Origin: Verrucomicrobiales bacterium
GTDB lineage: Bacteria > Verrucomicrobiota > Verrucomicrobiia > Verrucomicrobiales > V1-33
Assembly: GCA_028293305.1 (NCBI GenBank)
Contig: JAQGPD010000135.1
Coordinates: forward strand, 1-6,625
Reading direction: 5' to 3'
Length of the DNA stretch: 6,625 nucleotides
Below the pieces are notes generated by a model. The model was given only the letters and a program-made list of their open reading frames with translations, searched no databases and was not told where the DNA came from. Numbering within the stretch: position 1 is the stretch's first letter; each line of letters opens with the position of its first letter. Both the position numbers and the translations under genes were made by a program. Shown here one piece after another: positions 1 to 5,840 of the stretch.

Positions 1-1672
1 GCCGTGAAGTCCTCGCCATCATCCGCTTTGACCGTGAAGAATTCTCGCGATCCATTGCCTGAAAAGGTGACGGACTGAAGCTGGGGGGTGGTTATCCGTG
101 TGGTGAAAAATTGTTCCTTTCTGGTTCCGTTTGGTGGGTCCATGTTCAGGATTTTGGGAGCCACATCCTGCGCCTCGGAATAGGCGGCTGAAGAGCCAGT
201 GCCTGCGGGGATGGAGAAGATCAAGGGTTCGGCCCGGACCTGATGCTCCGCGGGTTCGGCGATGCCCTCCACGTAGGTGTAAGTGACGGAGTCGATGGCG
301 TGGAGGAAAAGCCGGACTACATCGACTGCGGGTGCCGGTTTTTGCTCCAACCACACCCGCCATAGCGGCTGTCCGGCTTGCCCGGAGGAGCCGTCGGCGA
401 CCCGATACACATGTGCGAAACCAGTCTGCTCCGGAATGGCATTGGATCGGCCGGCATTGGGCGGAGGCAGTTCGGTGAGACCGGGAACACCGATCAAAGT
501 GGCCGCCAGCGTGCTGAAATGAGGGGTTCCCTGCCATGAGGTTTGCGCGTCCGGCTCGATTCCCTCTCCATAGAGCCAAGCATTTTGCACGTTGTAGAAC
601 GTGGTGGAGCCGTCCGGCAATGGGTGGGGAACAGAAGTGAAAGCGCTCCCCCATCGACTAACCCAGCGGAAGATTGGTGGATAGGTTTCGGGGTTGAGAG
701 GATCAGCTCCATTGGCATTTTCATAGCCGTCGGGTGCCCCGTCCAAGTCTGAGTCGGCGGATTTGGGGTTCGTGCCGGCGGTGAATTCCTGTTGGTTTGT
801 GAAGCCATCGCCGTCGTTGTCCAGATAGGAACTGTAATAATTCTGAAAGGGATTGATCCCGTGGGAAAGATACCACCAATCCGGCAAGCCGTTGGCCTGT
901 GAACTGATGGCGGTGCGGCGAAGGCGGATGAGCCGTTTGGGTCCGGGGGGGGCTGGCGGGCCCGGAGTGCCGGGTGCTGTCAGGCTGCCAAGCAGGGCGG
1001 GCTTCAGGTGTTCGTATACTGTTAATTCAGCGGCTTGTTGCGGCGTGTCGGGAATCGAATCAGGCGGGGGCGCTGAATCCGAGATGCCAACGTGGAATTC
1101 AGCGAGGCAGGTGGTGTTGGCGGAGGGGTCGTCATAGCTCTGAAAAACAATGACCCGGCTGCCCGGGGCAGCGAGGGCAGGGTGTCGGTGAGGATGGAGT
1201 CCCATGCTGGCAGACTCTCCGACTGACCTTGTATCAGATAGGGAGCACGGATCAAACGATAGGAGGGGCTTGCCCCGTGGCTTTGGACTTGGAGCTGAAA
1301 AGTGAGATGGCGTAGTTCACGGGGTGAGGTCGGCGGAGGCGGGCCTGGCGCGTTGGATGCCGAGATTGGAAGGGGGCCGTCCGTGACGAAATAGCGGATG
1401 GATTGCCCATTGCCGTAAAATTGCCCGTTGGGAAGGGGCTTCCAGACATTGTCTATCAAGTCCAACTGCTCCAATGAGTAATGCCAGCCAGGAAGCGTTG
1501 GGGCATGAATATGCCATTTGCCGATCTCGTTGAATGGCTCCGCATGAAAATCCAATGGGGGCAGTGGGGGAGATGCCGGTTCCGCCTTTGATGCGCCGGT
1601 GGCAAGGGCGGTGAGGAGGGAGGTGAGAATCGCGGTGCTGTAGGGGAATGGGGGCGAATGCATGCGGGTCAA
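1..1672 (-). CDS. Large secreted protein with Asp-rich calcium-binding-type repeats; 3' end missing, one internal frameshift
   Basis: I do not recognise a named family. Translation starts at TTG 1672 or ATG 1663; an in-frame stop lies just upstream, so no longer start is possible, and GGAAA six bases before the TTG favours it slightly. Residues 11-30 form a signal peptide (hydrophobic stretch, then ASKA before EPA), so the protein is probably exported. The first frame reads naturally to about 1165 and then degenerates, stopping at 1022. The frame one base earlier is open from there to the left edge and reads as good protein (VIVFQSYDDP, TCLAEFHVGI). The whole is therefore one gene of more than 550 codons missing about one base. 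After a Pro/Gly linker come two Asp-rich motifs, DNDGDGFTNQQE and DSDLDGAPDGYE (about residues 284-315), like thrombospondin type 3 calcium loops. The rest, to residue ~557, looks like a beta-rich extracellular protein. Function unknown. It lies 147 bp after the tRNA nucleotidyltransferase gene and may have its own promoter. Whether the break is genuine or a sequencing error cannot be told here. Confidence 0.75.
720..824 (-). other. Thrombospondin type 3-like calcium-binding motifs
   Basis: This part of the secreted protein encodes LDNDGDGFTNQQEF followed by DSDLDGAPDGYE. The first matches the DxDxDGxxxxxE calcium-loop pattern fully. The second is a shorter DxDxDG repeat, followed by NANGADPLNPET. 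Such repeats are common in large secreted proteins of Verrucomicrobia and usually serve as rigid calcium-stabilised spacers. Binding is inferred from the pattern only. Confidence 0.7.
945..952. repeat. G8/C8 homopolymer inside a coding region
   Basis: Eight consecutive G on the plus strand (C8 in the coding strand) encode part of the Pro-rich linker PPAPPGPK of the large secreted protein. The frame is intact across this tract in the sequence given. Homopolymers of this length are prone to slippage, and loss or gain of one base would truncate the protein upstream of its Asp-rich repeats. Confidence 0.8.
1161..1170 (-). other. Probable frameshift site (one base missing in a C4 run of the coding strand)
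   Basis: The coding strand reads CTGCCCCGGGCAGCC here. Adding one C to the C4 run (1165-1168) joins the upstream frame, ending DTLPSLP, to the downstream frame, starting PGSRVIVFQSYDDP, without losing any residue. The exact site is inferred. Both frames are open for some distance upstream of the join, so it could lie anywhere from about 1160 to 1300, but residue quality favours this run. Confidence 0.6.
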
Positions 1673-1819
1673 TGCCGGTTTCCAATTTCATCCGGAAATG
1701 GCCCGACATTGCCCTGCTGAGTGCCCTGCGGTCCAAAGGATGGGCACAAGTCGCATTCGTAGCCGTTATTTCAAATCAAACGAACAGTTATTTTTCCCGG
1801 TGCTTTGCGCGTCGTTTTT

Positions 1820-3160
1820 TCAATGCGGGGCGTTTTCGGCGAGCCAAGCGAGGGCTTCGTCTTTGGTGGTTAGGCGGCCTTCGAGTTGGTGGTCCTGGAT
1901 TTGGGTGAGGAGGTGGCCGAGGGTGGGGCCGCGGGGGTGGCCGAGGGCGATGAGGTCGTGGCCGGAGAGGAGGGGCGGGGGGATGACGGGGGCGCTGGCG
2001 AATTCGCGCTGTTTGGCCAGGAGGAAGTCGTAGTTGTCCAACATGCCGTGGCAGCCGAGGCAGTCCACGCGGTGGAGCGCGAGCTGGTCGTCAAAGGTGG
2101 GGTGCGCCATCCAGCGTTTCAGGCGGGCGGTGCGCATGTCCTGGACGTGCATGAACTTCATGTGATGCAGGACGCATTCCACGGTGTCGTCGATGGTGTC
2201 GTTAGGAAACTTCAGGCGACGGAGGATGTCACCGGCCATGGTCGCGCCGAGGTCGTCGTGGCCGTTGAAGCGGATGCGGCCGGTTTCGTCGATGGTGCGG
2301 GTGGCGGGTTTGGCGATGTCGTGCAGCAGGACGCTGAGGACCAGCGGGGTGCTGACAATGTCCGGGAGGAGACTGAGCATGAGGCGGGTGTGGACCCAGA
2401 CGTCGCCTTCCGGATGGAATTGCGGGGGTTGCTCGCAGCCTTTCAGGGCCTCCATTTCCGGGATGATATGCGTTAGCAAACCGGAGGCGTCGAGGAGGTC
2501 GAGGCCGCGCACGCGGTTCGGATGGAGCATGATTTTAACAAATTCGTCGCGGATGCGCTCGATGCTGATTTTGGCCAGGGACGGGGCCTCGGCTTTGATG
2601 GCGGCCCAGGTGGCGGGCTCGATTTCCCAGCCCAGAGTGGTGGCGAAACGGACGGCGCGGAGGAGCCGGAGATGGTCCTCGCGGAAGCGGGCGGCGGGGT
2701 CGCCGATGGCGCGGAGGAGCTTGGCTTCGAGGTCTTTTTTTCCACCCACGAAGTCGATGACCGCGCCCGTGGCCGGGTCGAGAAAAAGTCCATTCACCGT
2801 GAAGTCGCGGCGTTGGGCGTCCTCCTCCGGCGTGGAGTAAGTGACCGCTTCCGGACGGCGGCCGTCTTTATAACTCCCGTCGGTGCGGAACGTTGCGACT
2901 TCCACGTGGTCGGCTTTGGTGCGGACAATGACGACGCCGAAGTGCGCGCCGACCGCCTGGCTTTTGGGAAAAAGCGCCTGCACCTGCTCGGGCCGGGCGT
3001 CGGTGGCGATGTCGTAATCGTGGGGCGTGTTTCCCAACAAGAAATCCCGCACACAGCCGCCCGCGAAGTAGGCGGTGAAGCCGGCGTTTTTCAAAGTGGT
3101 GGCCACGGCCGCGGCCTCGGTGCGGTTTTCCTCCTCCGTGCGGTTTTCCTCATTCATCAT
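1820..3160 (-). CDS. cca: CCA tRNA nucleotidyltransferase / poly(A) polymerase family protein
   Basis: This class II nucleotidyltransferase of 446 residues is expected to add or repair the 3'-CCA end of tRNAs in the cytoplasm, using CTP and ATP. The head domain has GGCVRDFLLG (34-43), the metal-binding pair D48 and D50 in HDYDIAT, and RRDFTVN (117-123). The nucleotide-selecting EDxxR motif is E161-R165 (EDHLR), and the neck contains SIERIRDEF (199-207). A C-terminal HD phosphohydrolase-type domain follows, with H257, H280-D281 (LLHDIAK) and H301-D302. The length and motif set are those of HD-containing bacterial CCA enzymes. Sequence alone does not exclude a poly(A) polymerase, since the two share this fold. 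ATG 3160 is followed directly by a second ATG, and neither has a clear Shine-Dalgarno. The first 18 residues are acidic and contain the duplicated hexapeptide EENRTE, outside the conserved fold. The gene follows the exosortase gene after 105 bp, so co-transcription is possible but not shown. It ends in TGA at 1820-1822. Confidence 0.93.
   Translation of the reverse strand: MMNEENRTEEENRTEAAAVATTLKNAGFTAYFAGGCVRDFLLGNTPHDYDIATDARPEQVQALFPKSQAVGAHFGVVIVRTKADHVEVATFRTDGSYKDGRRPEAVTYSTPEEDAQRRDFTVNGLFLDPATGAVIDFVGGKKDLEAKLLRAIGDPAARFREDHLRLLRAVRFATTLGWEIEPATWAAIKAEAPSLAKISIERIRDEFVKIMLHPNRVRGLDLLDASGLLTHIIPEMEALKGCEQPPQFHPEGDVWVHTRLMLSLLPDIVSTPLVLSVLLHDIAKPATRTIDETGRIRFNGHDDLGATMAGDILRRLKFPNDTIDDTVECVLHHMKFMHVQDMRTARLKRWMAHPTFDDQLALHRVDCLGCHGMLDNYDFLLAKQREFASAPVIPPPLLSGHDLIALGHPRGPTLGHLLTQIQDHQLEGRLTTKDEALAWLAENAPH
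3116..3151. repeat. 18-bp tandem duplication, two copies, at the 5' end of cca
   Basis: Units 3116-3133 and 3134-3151 are directly adjacent and identical at 17 of 18 positions (CTCGGTGCGG versus CTCCGTGCGG, then the shared TTTTCCTC). The duplication is in frame and gives the hexapeptide EENRTE twice near the N-terminus of the tRNA nucleotidyltransferase. Confidence 0.9.
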
Positions 3161-3222
3161 GGGAATAGGAACGCCAAGCGGCCGCCGCCTGCAACCGGGA
3201 GGTCAGCGCCTATCGGTTAGCG

Positions 3223-3254
3223 GTGACGCCGTGACGCCGTGACGTGTGGTCACG
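3223..3254. repeat. 8-bp tandem repeat (GTGACGCC) ending in a small hairpin
   Basis: GTGACGCC occurs at 3223-3230 and 3231-3238, followed by a third copy, GTGACGTG, at 3239-3246. CGTGAC (3238-3243) pairs with GTCACG (3249-3254) around a 5-base loop. The element lies between the exosortase stop and the cca start. There is no T run after the stem on the minus strand, so it is not a standard intrinsic terminator. It could be a protein-binding site or a simple slippage product. Confidence 0.6.
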
Positions 3255-3265
3255 CTTTCGCGCCT

Positions 3266-4735
3266 TCAGTTCCCGGCGAGGACCGCGGGCGCGGTGGCGG
3301 TGGGAGGAACGGGCGGCGCGGCGACGGGGGCGATGGACAGGGTGTGGAAGGTTTTGGCGAGTTCCCGGCAATTCGCGGCGAAGTCGGCGGAGGTGACTTT
3401 GTCCATGGGGGCGACAAAAATCAGGTGCACGCCCGGGTCGGCCCAGGGGCGGAACGTCTGGCGGAGGTAGGCGGGGTAGTCCGCCAGCAGCTGGCCGTCG
3501 TGGACGAAAAATTCGCGCAGCCAGTGCTGGCCGTCCGTGAAGATGTCAGGGTTTTCGCCGCTGGGGACCACGTCGAGACCGCGGTATTTCAGGCAGACCT
3601 GGACCGTGTGGTGGCGGTCGCGGCCGGTGGGGCCATAACAAGCCAGGCCGATGTTTTCCGGCTGACCGGGGAGTCGGATTTCATAACCTTGGCTCTTGAT
3701 GGGACGGAAGGTCATGGTGGCGGGAGGCGACCATGTTTTGAGTCCGATGCTCAGTAAAGTGGAGGCCGTGAAGGGCAGGGCGAAGCATAGCAGGCAGGCG
3801 TAGCCGGGAAGATTCGCCGTCCAGCGGAGTGCAGGTCCGGCGGGGGCGTCGGCGGAGGTTTCCTCCTCATGGCGCAGCCAAATCCAGACCGCGTAGGCAA
3901 TGCCGAGTCCACCGACGGCGGGGGCCCAGGACTGCATGGCGAACATGGAGTGCGTGCAAACCATGACCAAAACCCCGGCGGGACTTTTCAGCCAGCGGAG
4001 GTCGGAAACGATAGGACAAAGCAGCAACCAGGGGAGCCAGAACGACTCCAGATTCACAAAGGCGATGGCCGCCCCGGCGAGCGCCCAGAGGGAAGTCAGA
4101 CCCAGGCGGAGTTTTGGAAAATCGTGCCCGTAGCGGCAATGGGCGAGGGCGATGACGGCGGCGATGCTGATCAATCCTCCGTTGGGCGTGCCCGAAAGCG
4201 GGGCCAGCAGGGCGACCACCGCGGCGGCGTGGAAGGTTTCCAGCAAGGCCTGGGAAATGGTCCGCTGACCGCGGGGGGTGATGGCGGTCACGAAGGGCAC
4301 CATCCATAAAAACCCCATGAAGTAGTGCGTCTGCGGGCTTTCGATCGCCGGGTAGAAAACCTTGCGGTAGGCGATAACCGTTAGAACGCGGAGGATATTC
4401 GCGGCAAGGGCCGCGGGCACCATGCTGGCGACCCGCAGCCAAAACCGCATCCCGATTTTTTCCTGACGATTCACCCAGACCGCCAGGGCGAGCAGGATGA
4501 GCAGGAGGTTGATGCCCGCGCAGTCGCGGGTCCAGGGAACCTCCAAATGCCCCACCGCGATGACCGGTCCCTTATCCGCCGCGTTCATCCCCAGGAGGTT
4601 GAGCGTGGCCACCACCAGCGGCCGGGTGACGTCGTGAAGCGCGTCCCTGGACTGGGCCAGGTTGACAGCGATGGCGATCACCGCGGCCGCAATCAGAGTG
4701 CGGATGGTCCGGGGATTCAGGGAGAAGCTGGACAT
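3266..4735 (-). CDS. Exosortase with C-terminal EpsI-like domain
   Basis: This is a 489-residue integral membrane protein of the exosortase/archaeosortase family, transpeptidase-like enzymes thought to cut the C-terminal sorting tail of exported proteins. The three expected catalytic residues sit in order in or near membrane helices: C72 in RDCAGINLLL, R116 in ANILRVLTV and H137 in THYFMGFLW. The cysteine context is CAGI; CSGI is the form I associate with the family. Hydrophobic segments are spaced from residue 11 to about 332, roughly eight to ten helices. After the last one, residues 333-466 form a soluble domain with HTVQVCL (H376, C381). This resembles the H-x4-C motif of EpsI, a protein encoded beside or fused to exosortases. 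A Pro/Ala-rich tail ends the protein. The start is ATG 4735, with no clear Shine-Dalgarno. It begins 27 bp after the sorting-tail protein gene, which points to one transcript and to that protein as substrate. No polysaccharide synthesis genes are visible nearby. I do not assign a specific Xrt subtype. Confidence 0.88.
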   Translation of the reverse strand: MSSFSLNPRTIRTLIAAAVIAIAVNLAQSRDALHDVTRPLVVATLNLLGMNAADKGPVIAVGHLEVPWTRDCAGINLLLILLALAVWVNRQEKIGMRFWLRVASMVPAALAANILRVLTVIAYRKVFYPAIESPQTHYFMGFLWMVPFVTAITPRGQRTISQALLETFHAAAVVALLAPLSGTPNGGLISIAAVIALAHCRYGHDFPKLRLGLTSLWALAGAAIAFVNLESFWLPWLLLCPIVSDLRWLKSPAGVLVMVCTHSMFAMQSWAPAVGGLGIAYAVWIWLRHEEETSADAPAGPALRWTANLPGYACLLCFALPFTASTLLSIGLKTWSPPATMTFRPIKSQGYEIRLPGQPENIGLACYGPTGRDRHHTVQVCLKYRGLDVVPSGENPDIFTDGQHWLREFFVHDGQLLADYPAYLRQTFRPWADPGVHLIFVAPMDKVTSADFAANCRELAKTFHTLSIAPVAAPPVPPTATAPAVLAGN

Positions 4736-4762
4736 GCGGGGGGCGCGGAGTGAAGGCGGGGA

Positions 4763-5593
4763 TTAGACGGAGGCCTTGGCTTTCTTGCCTTTGCGGGCGG
4801 CGACCACGGCGGCGAAGGCCAGGAGCATGGTCCAAGGGGGGAGGGGAGCGCCGGGGGCGTTGCCGACGGAGGTTTCATCCAAGGTCCAGCGGGTGCCTTC
4901 GAGCAGGGCCGGGGTGGCGGCGGTGGTGGTGGTGCCGGTCACGACCGAGACGGCGACACCGGGGAGGGCTCCGTCCGTGGCGGGATTCCACGCGGCGGCG
5001 CGGGTGGTGTAGTTGTCGGATTCGAAGCCGGAGGATCCGTTGTTGCGGAGCACCACGCGGTCCCAGGCGGTGTTTTCGTCGCCGAAGAAGTTGATGAAGG
5101 CATAGGGCTCGCCGCCGTTGATGGCGCGGTTCCGGGGGTTGCCGTCGTAGCTGCCGGGGAGGGGTTCCATCAGACTGGCGGTATTGAATGTGCTCACGAG
5201 GGTGTCGCCGCGGTAGAAATCGAGGACGTTTTTGGAGTCACCGGCGGACCACCACATGCCGAAGTAGGAGGAGGGGGTGTCGAGCAGGAGGGTGCTGTTG
5301 AGGACGGCGGTGCCCGCGCCTTGGAGGGAATATTTCGTGCCGTTCGGGTTGGTGGCATCGGCGGCTCCACCGTAGGAATCCGCGCCCTTGACGTAAAGTT
5401 GGTCGAAGGACCCGACTCCGCCCCAGGCGACGTTTTTGTTCACCCCCGTCTTCAGGGAATCGAAGTTGAACACTTGGGTGCCGGAGAGGGAGGAGAGATT
5501 GGCTTCCGGATTTTCAGCGTAGGTCACGATCACACTGGCTTTGGCGGGGATGATGGCGGCGGCAAGAGCGAGGAGGGGGATCAGCTTTTTCAT
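4763..5593 (-). CDS. Exosortase-dependent surface protein (PEP-CTERM-like, variant sorting motif)
   Basis: This is a 276-residue exported protein, probably the substrate of the adjacent exosortase. Residues 1-19 (MKKLIPLLALAAAIIPAKA) are a classical signal peptide. The body is rich in beta-type sequence, with FGMWWSAGDSKNVLDFYRGD (111-130), GEPYAFINFFG (161-171) and SSGFESDN (187-194). From memory, this pattern occurs in PEP-CTERM surface proteins of cyanobacteria and proteobacteria. A Thr-rich stretch (VTGTTTTAATP, 218-228) precedes the tail. The C-terminus has the three-part sorting layout: motif APGAPLPPW (246-254), hydrophobic helix MLLAFAAVVAA (256-266) and basic end RKGKKAK (267-273). 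The Pro-Glu-Pro core is absent, replaced by Pro-Leu-Pro-Pro. The frame is open up to ATG 5692, but that 33-residue extension is AT-rich, non-protein-like and would bury the signal peptide, so ATG 5593 is preferred despite lacking a Shine-Dalgarno. The molecular role of the mature protein is unknown. Confidence 0.85.
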   Translation of the reverse strand: MKKLIPLLALAAAIIPAKASVIVTYAENPEANLSSLSGTQVFNFDSLKTGVNKNVAWGGVGSFDQLYVKGADSYGGAADATNPNGTKYSLQGAGTAVLNSTLLLDTPSSYFGMWWSAGDSKNVLDFYRGDTLVSTFNTASLMEPLPGSYDGNPRNRAINGGEPYAFINFFGDENTAWDRVVLRNNGSSGFESDNYTTRAAAWNPATDGALPGVAVSVVTGTTTTAATPALLEGTRWTLDETSVGNAPGAPLPPWTMLLAFAAVVAARKGKKAKASV

Positions 5594-5631
5594 ATGGTTT
5601 ATGAGTTTTGTTTTGGAAATTACAATGAGTG

Positions 5632-5659
5632 ACCATAACTCTGATATTGTTAAACTCAA
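5632..5659 (-). promoter_or_regulatory. Possible sigma-70-type promoter for the sorting-tail protein and exosortase genes
   Basis: On the minus strand TTGAGT (5659-5654) and TATGGT (5637-5632) are separated by 16 bp, each matching four of six consensus positions. The stretch is AT-rich against its surroundings and lies about 40 bp upstream of ATG 5593. The match is weak, and promoters in this phylum are poorly characterised. Confidence 0.3.
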
Positions 5660-5695
5660 GCCCCGCGAATGGGGGGAAATGTAAAATTTCATAAA

Positions 5696-5711
5696 CGCCT
5701 GGCCCCAGGCG
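5696..5711. repeat. Perfect 7-bp inverted repeat with 2-base centre
   Basis: CGCCTGG (5696-5702) and CCAGGCG (5705-5711) are exact reverse complements separated by CC. The element lies in the divergent intergenic region, about 40 bp upstream of the possible promoter at 5632-5659. It could be a regulator binding site or a hairpin in a transcript. No T run follows on either strand, so it is unlikely to be an intrinsic terminator. Confidence 0.6.
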
Positions 5712-5732
5712 AGTTGTGAGCCGGATAACCTC

Positions 5733-5767
5733 CCATTTCCAGGAGGCTTTTCAGGGCTCGGAAATGG
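5733..5767. repeat. 8-bp inverted repeat, arms 19 bp apart, upstream of the cytochrome gene
   Basis: CCATTTCC (5733-5740) and GGAAATGG (5760-5767) are exact reverse complements. The arms start about 27 bp apart, close to three helical turns, which would suit a dimeric regulator, but this may be chance. The right arm is about 70 bp upstream of the probable cytochrome start at 5841. Confidence 0.5.
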
Positions 5768-5840
5768 TCATGCAAAGCCCGTTTGAAACAACTCCCGGGA
5801 CGGGGGCGTTGGTTGAGGGATGAGGGGTGCGGTCAATCGA

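Noticed and set aside
1161..1170. Programmed -1 ribosomal frameshifting in the large secreted protein.
   Set aside because: CTGCCCCGGGC is not a good slippery heptamer and I see no clear downstream stimulatory structure; a missing base explains the data more simply.
1317..1736. A 139-residue minus-strand frame overlapping the start of the large secreted protein.
   Set aside because: It has no signal peptide or sensible composition, whereas the overlapping frame from 1672 has both.
1886..3220. Long plus-strand open frames opposite the CCA enzyme gene.
   Set aside because: They are compositionally skewed (Val/Gly/Asp- or Arg/Ser-rich) antisense shadows of a high-GC gene whose minus-strand product carries all expected catalytic motifs.
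3238..3254. Intrinsic terminator after the exosortase gene.
   Set aside because: The stem is only 6 bp and no T run follows it on the minus strand.
5594..5692. A 33-residue N-terminal extension of the sorting-tail protein from ATG 5692.
   Set aside because: The stretch is AT-rich, contains the likely promoter, and would place a normal signal peptide inside the protein.
5714..5729. TTGTGAGCCGGATAAC resembles the E. coli lac operator with one extra central base.
   Set aside because: The extra base disturbs the half-site spacing, the halves are not good inverted repeats, and no LacI-type gene or sugar operon is present. Probably chance.
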